Below are positions 47,972 through 60,400 of a stretch of 64,000 bases of DNA, in pieces. Under the pieces are notes generated by a model that saw nothing but the letters and a program-made list of their open reading frames with translations, was not told the origin of the DNA and did no database searches. Position numbers and translations under genes: made by a program. Origin of the DNA: Astrocystis sublimbata (taxonomy: Eukaryota > Ascomycota > Sordariomycetes > Xylariales > Xylariaceae); assembly GCA_022453515.1 (NCBI GenBank), contig JAJNNY010000027.1, positions 248,001-312,000 on the forward strand, in the 5' to 3' direction. Within the stretch, counting starts at the first letter, position 1. The number at the start of each line of letters is the position of its first letter.

Positions 47972-50900
47972 TTACAAGACTCTCCTTCGTCCGCTCTCTC
48001 TCGCGCGCGCGCTGTCCACCCAGATCCCAGATGCCCAATGCCCAATGCGTGAAGGTGTGAATGGCGATCCGCCAATCAAGTGTGCGTTGCCCACCTGCAG
48101 TGAAGCAACAAGCAGCCTTCACTGCGAGCGAATCGTGTTATCGTGTTATCGTCTTGCAACAAGGTTGTGTCCGATCGTATTGTCACAGTGTCCGGGCGTC
48201 GAGTTTCCGTCGATTGTCATTATCTGCCTACCTCTTCAGGAGCGAGGGCGAGCTATGCAGCATCATCGGCAACTATACTTGCAGGCGACTGGGATGGTTT
48301 CCCCCTTAGGACGGCTGGCGAGATGGTGACTGGACAGGAACTGGACACTGGACGACGCACTGCGAGTTGTAGGTAGTGGCAGGTAGCGACAAGTACTAGG
48401 TACCGTACGTGCGGCAGCGACAGCCCAATGGTGTGGTAACTGCAGGGGAACTGCCTTAGCACGCAGGTTAGCGAGGTTAGGTGGGATGGGGTGGGATGGG
48501 ATCATTGGGGATGTCTCGGGCTGGCGTGCTGCATCTTCACGCCACCTGCGCTGAGGTCAGGGCCCGTCCAGGCCTGGCGAGCCTGTGCACTCTTGGGTGC
48601 AGGTGGGTGGGAGTGGAAGTACCTTGCCTGTAGCCGAAGGTAGATAGGGAGGGACCTTCCGGCTTCAGCCTTCAGCACAGATGCCAGAGATGCAGGCCCG
48701 GGACACCTGCACCTGCTCGCCTGCACCTGCAGCAAGCAGCGCTGCTAATGAGAGATAGCTGTGGGGTGTCCAAGGTTAGCGGGACAGGCGACAGGTACTC
48801 CGTACTCTTACACGCTGCCACGTTTCGGGGTGGCGCTCGTTGGGGGTTGGTTGGTTCGTCAATCTGCAATTCTCGACTCCGATTTCCCTGCTTGGTCGTC
48901 TTGTCTTTCTCTTCATTCCAAGTAAGTCATCAGCAAGCAATTGACTACCTATCCCACACCCCAACAGAGAAAGGGCAGATGTCGGATGCCGCTCGGAGGG
49001 CTGGGAATCAGGGGCTTCCTCACTCACTCCTCTGACAGTGTCCTTCTGAGTACCATACTTAACTCGTACTGTATATGTTATAGCAGGCGGCAACCAACAC
49101 GAAATTAGACGTAGTGTACTTGCCTACTTCGGTACCCTGGCTAGCGTCGTCTTTAATTTGCTAGCAGTACAATACTCCTTTTAATTTAGATATGCATCGA
49201 TGTGCGTCGATATTGCAGATTCTCAATAACTTATTCTCATCGGTCCTTCCTCTCAGCAAGCTACAGTAGGTGCCCATTATTGACAGTATCGTGCTCTCGG
49301 TGTCAGATGTGTTTCGATTGCACGGCTTGTTGAGTTAATCCGGTCTCGCGCGGCACTTGTCCGTCATACGTTTAACTCACTGATGGACGAATGAGGGGCT
49401 GTCGTGGGGTGGTTTGGTTGTTTCAAACCTCGGATCGAGCTGCTGCTGTCACTGCCCAGGTGCCAATGCCTATACCAGATAACCGTATATATAGCCTTGC
49501 TGGGGAGTTCCTTGCTCCAAGGTTGGTTTGACATAGAGTGGTTCGCCTGCCAGGTATTGCGAAGATAGGAGCATCGATCTGTCAAACAAACTGTCATTAA
49601 CAAAAGTGCATCGAGACAAATTCGACGTGAGTGGATAATATTGTCTGAGTGCAGCGGATCTCTCATTGAAACAACTTGCGCTGGCTTGATTCTTTTTTCT
49701 TGATTCTACTGAATCTACTCGTTGCTTCATACGAAATATTGTGACACTATTGAATCGGCCACCGTATGCTACTCCGCCTAATCATGTTGTTTCACGGTTC
49801 ATGTAATTTCATGCCAGCATACTAGCTACCGTAGACTTGCACCAACATGGCCAATCATACGCGGCAGTAACGGGATATCAACAGACAATGCGGTTCTTGA
49901 GGGTAGCCTTTCAGGAACAGGTCTAGCCTTTATGGTTCATCGACGACTACTGAGTAGGTGGCGTCAGACCCGCACCAGACCAGGCATGCCAGGCTCGCCA
50001 GGTACTCGTACACACAGACGCCAACAGGGACAACAACTTATGATGAAGACGACAGTGCACTAGGGTTGAGTTAGTTGCTGTGTTGGCGATGGCATGATGC
50101 CTCTGGGGAGGGGAACGCATCGATTTCTGTAACTCTTTTCAGCCTTTCCCAGCATCTCATGGCTGGGACTCTGGGCTGTCCTTTTTAAAACTTTGTCGCA
50201 AGTTATTTCGCGTCCTTGAGCGACGCTCTCGGCCTCCCTATCGTACTCTAAGGCCGACAGTCGTGGACATGGCCGCAGACATGGTAGGGTATCATAGCAC
50301 CTGCGGGGTGGTCTTTTGGCGGGAGATCAGCATACAAGAATGCTATTATTATCATCCAAATATTGTCATCGCGTGATGACGGAGCAGCTTTGAATAGCAA
50401 CATTTCGAAGGATTCATCGAGAAGCTTTCCCCATGCTTGCTGACAGTGTCCGCTCACACACGCACTCGCTCGCTGTCTTACGCTGGAAACGCCGGGACGA
50501 CAACCGTCTGTCATTTCGTAGCCAGAAAATGGCTGTTCTGTCTGCCTTGCTCTCGCAGCTTACTATTTGCGCGCCAATGCTCTTAGTCGAGCTGCTGTCC
50601 ATTCCTCTATTACCACGCATTAAGCAGTGACGTCCCAAGTTTGCTTCCTCAAGATGTTGTCCCCTTGAGCTGTTGATGGAGAGCTATCTTCATGGAAGTC
50701 TGCCAAACCTCAGAGCTGGGCTGGAGCTGTCATCATGTCGAGCAGTGCACTAATGCAGCCAGTAGATTGGGCATATGCACAACATTTTACATGTGATGGA
50801 GATACGGAGATTGCGTAGGTACTGCAACATACTCGTAGGTAAAGGACCAGAAAATGAGTACTTACCTAGTAGTGTCCAAGAAGCGATGACCGGACTCTAG

Positions 50901-52111
50901 CCGGAATGCAAATAGCATGACTGCTGCTGGCTGGGTCGGGTGTTGAGATGGATGCTGTGGAAACGTTCCAGAAATGTCATCAAATCTTGTTGCCCGGACA
51001 GGCTGGGGCCGTCTAAGTTTACAGGTACGACGATTGTTTACTTTTGGCCAAAATTCACATAAAGTAACGGTTCGAAAACCGAAGCTTCCATCTGCTGCCG
51101 GTTATTCGTCGACATGTTCGCACCAACATCTCAGCTACTCGTACGAGAGATAAATACAGTCTCTCGCAGGCTATCGCCAACCAACTACGGCCATCACGAC
51201 AACGAGTCAACGACTATGCGCCGTTGCTCACGGTTCTTTGACACGGTTTGTGTTCCCTAGGTGCCTAGACTACGCGTCTCCATACGGATGACCTCAACAA
51301 CGAATGACATGGCCGGCAATACCGTACCGTACCGAACCGTAGTAAGGTCGCTGTAAGCTAATAATACGCTGCAGGTCAATCTGGGTACCTAGGTACGCTA
51401 GCGTGGTGCTATCCCCCCAATAACCCCGGGGCCCTTGTCTGGCTGCTCGGCTCAGGGCCTGCGTGATACCGGTAGCAGGAGGTGCGAGTAGGAGGCAGCT
51501 GCTACTAAATCGGGTCTCTCCACCATCGCGCAGTGCCAGCAGTCACTTCCACCAGCGACAGCCGGACCAAGCTCAAAGGGGCAACACGACCCCTTAAACG
51601 CAGCTATTGTTGTTTGTGTTTGTGAGATGCCATGTCCCTCATTGTTTTCTTTCCCCATGCCCACGCTTACAACGTACACAGCGTAGCAAAACGTATTAAT
51701 TGTTCTCTGGTCACCGATCGCCTTTCATACGAGCACCTGTCGAGACCTGCTTGCCTTTACCAATAGTGACCTTGTCCCCGTCCCACACGATTCAAGGTTG
51801 TGCTGGTGCGCATAAGAAACAGCTCCTTCTTCCGCCTGATCGAGACAGGCCGAGCCGCATCCAGACAGATCATCATCACACCTAAAGCTGCAGAGCAGCC
51901 TTCGGTACAATCATTTCGAAAGCGTTGCGTTTCTTCGTTAATCTTCCCCGGACCACCCCGGCAGTATATCCTTCAACCCAGACTCTTTGTCCAGTACTAT
52001 ATTCCAGCTTCTGAATTGCCTTTTCCACTTTTCTCAACTGGCGAATCCAGCCGGTGACATCGTGCAACCTCGCCTCACGAGTTTTATCTTGTTCCCGCAC
52101 CAAGTGGCGAT
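47972..52111. other. 4.1-kb gene-poor stretch, divergent promoters
   Basis: This lies between the divergent kar9 and a plus-strand gene. No coding exon is recognised. TACCGTACGT/TACCTAGG words occur near 48410 and 51388, and one copy of TACCGAACCGT at 51330-51340 recurs near rpt4. Confidence 0.55.
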
Positions 52112-53692
52112 ATGGCGACCAGTCACGACCAACCACCCGTGCTGCGCTGCGACTCGCCCTCGCCTGAGTCGACCCCCATGCGGGCTCGCGGTCCTAGGAC
52201 CAACATGCCGCGCTGCTTGTCGACTGGCTCTACCATGTCACGCGGCTCAAGTACGGATGGGTCCTACAGAGAGTCTCTAGGCAGCGAGTACTCACGCAGA
52301 TCATCGTCGAGTTACCACTCCCGAAGGTCCGACATGAGTTTCGCATCGTCCCGCCAATCAACCGGGAGCTACGACAGACCCCTTAAACGCCGTGGCTACT
52401 CTAGGCCCCAAGGTACCGACTTTGCTGAGAGTGCGAGACACCGAGACAGCGTGTTGAGCTTGGGGAGCATATCACATCTTCAGTATTATTTCGCCAGGAC
52501 AGGTCTCTTGGATGGGAAAGGCGGGCAGCTGGCTAGGAAACGGCACCCAAAAGCCACCTTGGACTTATCGTCGTTGGACAGCTCTCTTCTGAGCCCGAGG
52601 ATAGTGTCCGACGGGGACTCATCGTACGCTTCCATGGCTAGCAGCCCGGACCTAGTCCCACAGAATTTCGGTGACGAGCCGATGGTCGAGTCGCCGACTT
52701 TTGATCAGGATCAGTTCAATTCGGACGAGTATGAAGAGGCGGAACCTGATGTCCTGCCACCAACGACGAGCACATACATGCACAGGGAAAAGCCAATCCC
52801 TAAACCACCCACGATACAGGAGCTTAAGGCCGAACTCAACGGTACTCTAGAGGCTGCATCCAAGGTCCTAGTTGAAGTGACGTCTTCTGCGAGTCCTGCG
52901 TCTCCGTCGCCGCAATCGAAGGTCGCGTCGCCGAAGTCTGGACAGGGTTGGTTTGAGATCCAGGGTATGCAAGTGTTGGATGTCATGACGCTGGCGATCC
53001 GAGCCGCCAAGATGTACTACACCGCGCACGAGCACCCAGATCGTCTGGACGCCATCAAATCAGAGAAAGAAATCCGGTCGGAGCTACTCTCGGTCATGGA
53101 GGTCCTGAAACATACGGCGACTAGGAATTTCGCTGGCGGGTACCGGGACGAGGAACAGAAGGTTATGACCAATTGGATCGCCAGCATCCGCACAATGCTA
53201 CGGGAAGAAGAGGAAATGGAAGCTACCGAGAAGTCCGAGAGGCAGAGCTGGACGTGGCTGAATGGCGACTGGACGGGCAAGGAGATCGAGCGCGAGCTCG
53301 CGTTCCTATCGTCCATCGACCACGACGCGGAGCCCTTTCCGCCTTATACGTCGATCGAGTCGGCGACTGAACTGCCGACCCCTTTCCTCGCGAGTATGCA
53401 GAATGGGCTCCGTCTGGTGAAGCTACACAACGCCTCGGTTAAAAAGTCACGGCGGCGTTTCGGCTCCATCGGGACCTTCCACACGGACACGCAGAAGCCG
53501 TACCGGTGCGCCGACAACCTGCGTTACTGGATCAAGGCTGCGGAGCTGCGGTGGGAGATCATGCTCAAAGTCGACGTCAAGGGTGTCGTGTACAATCAGC
53601 CCGAGGCCTGGAAGGACTTCGAGGCGGCCATCTGGCAGTGGTGCCGCAAAGTGAGAGAGGAGATCACGGCCGAGTGGCAGCAGCAGAGCTAG
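52112..53692 (+). CDS. conserved fungal protein of unknown function, 526 aa
   Basis: A single-exon gene starting at the ATG at 52112. Residues 1-115 are very rich in Ser, Arg and Tyr (SRRSSSSYHSRRSDMSFASS) and probably disordered and phosphorylated. A short conserved block SHLQYYFARTGLLDGKGGQL lies near residue 125. An acidic linker and a Pro-rich piece (PIPKPPTIQELKAELN) follow. The C-terminal half is helical and looks globular, with Trp-rich segments QSWTWLNGDWTGKEIERELAFL and YRCADNLRYWIKAAELRWE, then WKDFEAAIWQWCRKVREE. I recognise this as the kind of protein widely conserved in filamentous ascomycetes but know no function. No transmembrane segment or enzymatic motif is seen. The coding sequence is GC-rich with no interruption. 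Confidence 0.82.
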   Translation: MATSHDQPPVLRCDSPSPESTPMRARGPRTNMPRCLSTGSTMSRGSSTDGSYRESLGSEYSRRSSSSYHSRRSDMSFASSRQSTGSYDRPLKRRGYSRPQGTDFAESARHRDSVLSLGSISHLQYYFARTGLLDGKGGQLARKRHPKATLDLSSLDSSLLSPRIVSDGDSSYASMASSPDLVPQNFGDEPMVESPTFDQDQFNSDEYEEAEPDVLPPTTSTYMHREKPIPKPPTIQELKAELNGTLEAASKVLVEVTSSASPASPSPQSKVASPKSGQGWFEIQGMQVLDVMTLAIRAAKMYYTAHEHPDRLDAIKSEKEIRSELLSVMEVLKHTATRNFAGGYRDEEQKVMTNWIASIRTMLREEEEMEATEKSERQSWTWLNGDWTGKEIERELAFLSSIDHDAEPFPPYTSIESATELPTPFLASMQNGLRLVKLHNASVKKSRRRFGSIGTFHTDTQKPYRCADNLRYWIKAAELRWEIMLKVDVKGVVYNQPEAWKDFEAAIWQWCRKVREEITAEWQQQS

Positions 53693-54972
53693 TCACCGCC
53701 GGCTCCAGCTCCGGCTGCTCCGCAATCCTCCACAACGATTACGATCATGAATAATAATGATGAGAATGGTGATTAAAATTAGAGAGATGAGGATCGCATA
53801 TGTTACGTTGATACGTACAAACAAGAACAACAGCTTACCGGGTGCCATACCCTCGAGTATGTATGATCTATGGCTATACCAGGCTCACTCAGCCACGTTT
53901 ATTTTTTGTTTATATCATCTTGTTGCGCAGCATCAGATATACCCAGGGGATCCCTACATTGGCAATGGGGCGGCATTACATCCTTTTTTCTCTACGTACT
54001 TTCAGAATACCTAACCTGCCTGTCTCTTAAGATGATGGGTAGATAATTTCAGTACCACCAAATTAGCAAACTGTATTTTTCTTGTTCAGTTTGCTCATCA
54101 CGACTACGTGGATGATAGCTTCGTAGCCAACATATGGCCTCACCTTCTACCTATTGAATATGACTTAATCACAAATACAAAGCTTAACACGTCCAATCTG
54201 CCCTGACACTCAGTGTAACTTTCAGTGACGCCTATTCGAGCTTCGGCACAAATCAAGATCAACACTTCAAGTTGTTTTCACTTGACCTACCTAGTACCAC
54301 AATACTAGTTAGTATACTAAATCAGGTCGTGTTCAATAAAGCATCAAGTATGTGCTACTTTATTTATTTTAAACAATTGCAATAATCTCAATTATAAACC
54401 AACCTATTAATTATACTTCAAACATCTGATAAATGTTTAAGAAGTATTAATTCACTACCAATTGATAGATAATTAATCGTTGTTTCCTAGTCAAACATGA
54501 AAAGTAACATTATTATTTGTGAAGAGCCAGCAACCAGCTGCAGCTGGGCATGGGATTGAGTGCGTACAGTGTGTGCTAGTCTTAGTAGCCGAGATAACTG
54601 CATGCCTGACAGTACATGCACTATGTACTTTACCAGAGCTCTAGTGCGTGCAGCCAGCTTGCCAGCTCGCCAGTCAGCACATTGAGCCAGCAAACAATGG
54701 GTCCAGCCTTGCAGGCACCCCAAGCTGTTCGTCACCAAGGTTCCATGAGAGCCTGTGTGCCTGTGTCGCCGCCGCCGCCGCCTTACAGCTCCGCTAGCTT
54801 CATCAACTTCATCATTCCCATCCTGCCACAGTTACATCCAAACATAATACGAACCCATTCTACCTCCCCGGCTGCCCCGACTTGTATTTCTTTGCCCGAC
54901 GAATTACGTTATCGAGTCCTACCTGATCGTACCGAACCGTCCCCCCGCCGCTCCGACTACCAGCCAGCGGTC
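53693..54972. other. intergenic with AT-rich repeat and rpt4 promoter
   Basis: This gap contains the 3' end of the upstream gene, repeat family 1 copy C (54319-54496) and the rpt4 promoter and leader. A (GCC)n-like run lies near 54769-54783 and TACCGAACCGT at 54930-54940, 33 nt before the rpt4 ATG. Confidence 0.6.
54319..54496 (+). repeat. dispersed AT-rich repeat family 1, copy C
   Basis: The left end matches copy A (16407-16439) with only transitions among seven differences in 33 nt. The right end (54427-54496) matches the minus strand of copy B (19967-19899), sharing TGATAAATGTTTAA, GATAG, TAATTAA and CGTT blocks in order. Confidence 0.6.
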
Positions 54973-56364
54973 ATGGCTTCCGACCAAGAGAGGGAGGTCG
55001 CTCTGCAGGCTCTCCGATCCAAGCTCATCGAGTCACGGGAATGGGAATCTAAGCTGAAGGCGCTGCGACTGGAGATCAAGGGCTTAGAGAAGGACTACAA
55101 CCAGACAGAAGAGAACATAAAGGCGCTGCAGAGTGTGGGCCAAATCATTGGCGAGGTCCTGAAGCAGCTCGACGACGAGAGATGTAAGGCGCCACCCTAG
55201 ACCATACCGAACCGTGGATGCATGCATGCTAATCCCGATGCTCCCCTCCCAGTTATCGTGAAGGCCTCCTCCGGTCCCCGATATGTCGTTGGTTGCAGGT
55301 CCAAGGTCGACAAGGCGAAGATGAAGCAAGGAACACGCGTGGCGCTCGACATGACCACCCTCACCATCATGCGGATGCTGCCGCGCGAAGTCGACCCCCT
55401 CGTCTACAACATGTCGCTTGAGGACCCCGGCCAGGTCAGCTTTGCCGGTATCGGCGGTCTCAACGACCAGATCCGCGAGCTGCGCGAGGTCATCGAGCTG
55501 CCCTTGAAGAACCCCGAGCTGTTCTTAAGAGTCGGCATCAAGCCCCCGAAGGGTGTGCTACTATATGGACCTCCGGGTACGGGGAAGACTTTGTTGGCGA
55601 GAGCTGTTGCGAGCAGTTTAGAAACAAATTTCCTCAAGGGTAAGGCACCTCCATTTCCAAACCACACTGTCCCCGCCACCGCTTAGTAAGTATGACTGAC
55701 ACGCTCATCACGGGAAACAGTGGTATCGTCAGCAATCGTCGATAAGTACATAGGAGAGTCGGCGCGTTTGATCCGTGAAATGTTTGGATACGCCAAGGAG
55801 CACGAGCCCTGCATTATCTTCATGGACGAGATTGATGCAATAGGTGGACGCCGCTTCTCGGAAGGCACCAGTGCCGACCGTGAGATCCAGCGTACGCTTA
55901 TGGAGCTTCTTAACCAGCTAGACGGCTTCGACTACCTCGGCAAGACAAAGATCATCATGGCCACCAACCGACCCGACACACTTGACCCGGCCCTGCTGCG
56001 TGCCGGACGTCTCGACCGAAAGATTGAGATCCCCTTGCCCAACGAGGTCGGCCGTCTCGAGATTCTCAAGATCCATGCCCAGAGTGTTGTCACAGAAGGC
56101 GATATCGACTTCGAGAGTGTGGTCAAGATGAGCGATGGGCTGAACGGTGCGGATTTGCGTAATGTGGTCACTGAGGCGTACGTATTCATTCATCACGAGC
56201 TCATTTCAAAACAATCGAGGTTGCTAACTCTACTATCTTCTAGTGGCCTGTTCGCCATTAAAGCATACAGGGACTCTGTTAACCAAGACGACTTCAACAA
56301 GGCGGTGCGGAAAATGGCGGAGGCGAAGAAACTCGAAGGCAAACTCGAATATCAGAAACTATAA
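54973..56364 (+). CDS. rpt4: 26S proteasome regulatory ATPase Rpt4 (PSMC6), 391 aa
   Basis: One of six AAA+ ATPases in the base of the 19S particle, which unfold and translocate substrates. Exons 54973-55183, 55253-55639, 55721-56177 and 56244-56364 join in phase (introns of 69, 81 and 66 nt). The ATG follows GCGGTC; the longer open frame above it is leader sequence. Residues 1-70 form the N-terminal coiled coil ([20 protein letters not shown]). An OB-fold follows ([22 protein letters not shown]). The AAA domain has Walker A GPPGTGKT, pore loop KYIG, Walker [15 protein letters not shown], sensor 1 MATNRPD and arginine finger [11 protein letters not shown]. The C-terminus KLEYQKL lacks an HbYX motif, as expected for Rpt4. 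The TACCGAACCGT word occurs both in the leader and in intron 1. Confidence 0.95.
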
Positions 56365-57494
56365 GGCTCACCAAGCCGGTAGATAGATATATTCTCGGTA
56401 AAAGACTGTGCAGAGGGCCTAAAATGCCGATCTAGACGGGTTTAGCTCTGTATGATGAGTGACGCTACCCCACAGCTTCACCCCTATGTGGTAATAACTA
56501 CCTGGCATTCAACTATTCGTTTGCCAAGAGCAGAACAGAGCATGCATCCCGGTGCATCATATTAATCCCACTATATTACCTGCGTTTAGCAGTCTTTATC
56601 ATCTACCGTGACGTTACCACGGATAGGGACTTAATAAGACTATGTTCCCATCTGGCAATGTTTTCGTTTATAAAACAAACCCTCGCATTATATATACCAA
56701 AGATACAAGAGTAGGAAGTAATCGGATTAGCAACATACTAATAAGCGGTCAAGACATGTTTATTCCATGGTTTAAGTGGTTGCTTATTTACACCCACATG
56801 CGACTTAGCTATTGCCATAGTTCATATATAGGGCGGAGCAGATACCACCTTTTTAGTAAGGCCTGCTTTCTCGCCTTGTGATATAACAGACGAATAGACA
56901 GGAATTTCACGGCCACACTTATCTTCACTTTCTTATCTTCTGTATTGATATATGGTATAGTATATACTAGCAACATACTCCTATACATGAATACATCGCT
57001 TTGCTTAACTGTGCTCTGCCGTACGCTACTGTACGGTACTCGACTCTGATTTGTTCGATTCGTTGTTTTGGTCATCAGCAATAGAATAAAGTAACAACGT
57101 CTAATCGTGTGCCAGGAACAAACACTATGCCACACCGCGCCACGCCATGCCATAACACACACACCATGTAAATGCTGAAAAAAAGCGCAGGGTATTTGAA
57201 AGCAGGACAGATCAGGGAAGCCAGAGAAGACAGACAGATAGACGCCAACCACATGTAGCAAGTAGGTAGGCAGAAACAAGACACCGCAGCTCCAGCAACA
57301 AAGAACCTATCGCGAAACATGAATCCACCACGAAATGAACAACACCTTGCCTCATGCATGCTTCTTCTTCTTGTTCTTCTTCTGCGTGACTTGAGCCTAG
57401 CTAAGTGATTGCTTGAATGATTGTTTGTTGGATTTCTCAGCAAAGGTTCGCCATTCGCTCGCTCGATTGCTCATCCGATATCCAGCTAGATCGT
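56365..57494. other. convergent intergenic region, rpt4 and recQ 3' ends
   Basis: This 1.1-kb gap separates converging genes. It is moderately AT-rich with several TATATA patches and repeated CACACC/CACGCC words near 57120-57175. No gene is recognised. Confidence 0.6.
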
Positions 57495-60400
57495 TCAATA
57501 CTCCATAAGCCCAATACCGTTGAACCCAACTCCCGTGGGTCTACTGCTCCCGCCTCTAGCACCACCGCCACTCCTCACAGTCGACGATCTTCCCTGCGCT
57601 GATCCGAATCCGCTCGTCGTGGCCCTCTTGTTGGAGGAGGAGGTAGCAGCACCTCCTTTCTTTCTGCTGACACCCGAAGATCTACCACCGCCGGAGGACC
57701 GCCGAGGCGCGTATGATTTCTTGCCACCTTTCCAGCTTCCCTTTCCTCCTCCTCGCCCACCGGCGCCGGAGCCTGAATAACGGCTGCGCGGCTTGGAAGT
57801 TGAAGACGAAGAGGTTTCCTGCTGATTAGCGCGTCGGAACTTTTCCATGAACTCTTTTTCTGTGGCAGAGGGTCCGAAGTAGCCTGAGGTTTCCCCGACT
57901 TCGTCATCGTCATCCTCCTCGGTCTCGTCATCGTCTTCGATGGCTTCTATTACTTGGCCATGACCATGAGGCCGGTCCAAGTCATCGTCGTCCTCGTCCG
58001 ACGTCACCAAGTCCACGATGTCGCCCAAGTAAGGCATGGCAGGTGGTTCTGGCGACAAGCCCATGATTTCCTGGTATTGTTGACAGTATCGTTGAATCAG
58101 CGGGATTAGCTTGTTACCATGACGAGTCACCATGTTATCGTCGACGCCGGGTATCCTCCGCATCTGGTCTAATGTTGTAGTCCACCGCAAGCCCATCTCT
58201 CGCAGCTGAACTTGGGTGAACAGAGGTTTCCGATAGCCACGCTCAACCCTGATCTTCTCTTCCATCTTCTTAGCATCTTCGAAGAAGCTTTCGAGTATAT
58301 CCTTTTGAACGTCGGTGAGATCTTCCTCGCTAAGGCGGGCATCGCGGGATATCGGGGGTCCGACCGGGTTCATCCGCCGACGTCTGGCCACAGGAGCCGG
58401 CATTGCTTCGAAGTCCTCGTCCGAGAATCCATCGTCCACCACGAAACCATCTCGCGAGTACGCATTGTTATGCATGCCGAAATCTTCATCGCTCTCTTCG
58501 TCATCGTTAGTCGCCACAGCTTTTCCTTTCTTCTTGCTCGCGGATTTCCGCGCTGGCGAGGACACCAGCGTGGAAGTGAACTGCACCATACTCTTCTGTC
58601 CAGTTGCCCGGGCTGCAGGTTTATCGAGTCGCTTCTGAGGTTTCGCGGCGCCAGCGGTGTTGTTAGTGCTCTTAACACTAGTAGTCAACAAGAGCTGGCG
58701 GCCCCCGTTCAAGAAGGAGTGAGCTGCTCGTCCAAGCTGTGGTATAGTATCAGTATTGAAGGCGGTGACTGGCCCATAAAAATGAACGCTTACCTTGAAG
58801 TATTGAACCACCATCCTCGACGTGGAATTGACTACGTTTTCCTCCGTCAGTGCATCATCGGCATACAATCGGTTGATTATACGATGAACCTCGTGCTTTT
58901 GCATGGGCTTGGCCATGCCGTGGAATTCTTCCACGCTGAAATCGGATTTCTTCTTTTTGCCCATGAGGTAGTCGGTACACTGCGCAAGTGTAACCCTTCC
59001 TGCGGACCGCACAATTTCGAGTACAGCAAGCGCGTACTTGGTGAAGTCTTTCTGCTCAAATTGGTTGTTCGCCGTGCAATTGTCGCAGGTGGAGTTGCAT
59101 TGGGCTTTAGTAAAGGCTTCCCCAAAGTAACGGAGTATCTCAACGCGGCGACAATCACTTTGATTGTCACAAAAAGCCGCTACCATGCTGAGCATGATTA
59201 TCTGCCGCTCTTGTTGTTCCTTATTGCCGTCATTTTCGGTGATCAGCTTCCTCATCTGGACAACGTCCCCGTACGTATAGTAGAGATAGCAATCGGATTG
59301 TTCGCCATCACGGCCTGCGCGACCAGTTTCTTGGTAGTAGCCCTCAAGACTCTTGGGTATAGATTGGTGTATGACAAATCGCACGTCCGGCTTGTCAATG
59401 CCCATTCCGAAAGCAATTGTAGCAACGACGACCTTGATTTTCCCTTCTTGCCAGTCGCGTTGGACCTGTGTCTTTTCATCCGCATCCACCCCAGCGTGAT
59501 AATGATCCGAGTCGATACCGTGCTCACGCAGTTGTTTCGCAATGGTCTCTGCAGATTTCCTGGAGAGTGTATAGACTATGCCAGTTTCCCCGGGGTACTT
59601 CGAGTTGATCAGTTCCGCAATGGTCGCAGTATTGCCTTTCTCTTTTCGCCGAACCTCGTAGTATAGGTTCGGCCGGTTGAAACTTTGCGTGAATTGTTCA
59701 CACTTGTCAATGCCAAGATTGTGCTTCACATCCATGATGACATTTTGGGTAGCCGTTGCCGTCAATGCCATGAGCGGAACTTCTGGAAATCGATCCCGAA
59801 AATTGCGAAGCTCCTTGTAGTCTGGTCGGAAGTCATGGCCCCATTGACTAACACAATGCGCCTCATCGATGACGAGACGGGCAAGCTTCTTATTGCGATA
59901 CAAATCAGCCAAGCTATTCATGAAGATTTGGCTCTTGTTGATCATCTCAGGTGTAACGTAGAGCATTCGGAAACTGTTTTCAGGGTATTGGTGCTTCATG
60001 ACGTCCAATATGTACTTCCTCGCGTCGCTCGGGGTGCTGCTGTTATAAGTTGCCGCGGAAATATTCAGCGCAGTGAGGTGGTCGACTTGATCTTGCATTA
60101 GACTGAGCAAGGGGGACACCACGACGGTGATTCCGCTGGTTTTCCCTTTACTTACAACAGCGGGTAACTGGTAGCAAAGAGACTTTCCACCACCGGTAGG
60201 CATCAGAATGAAAGCATCTTTCCCCGCCAGTGTAGCATTGATCGCTTCGAGTTGGTTGTGTCGAAATCCGCTCATTCTAAATCGGTCTTTCAAGGCTCGT
60301 TTAACTTCCACGTACCACGGTGTTCTTCGCTGCTCAGCTGTAGGGGCGACCCCTACAAATTTCTTTTGCCTCGAAGCAGACTTCTCTTTCCGGGGACCCG

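Noticed and set aside
54616..54972. N-terminal extension of Rpt4 in the open frame above the ATG at 54973
   Set aside because: Rpt4 orthologues start with the coiled coil; the upstream text is Pro/Ser low complexity and lies in the leader.
58212..59666. 484-codon open frame on the plus strand
   Set aside because: It lies wholly antisense to the recQ helicase and RQC region, whose motifs are unmistakable; the product has no domain and reflects the complementary codon pattern.
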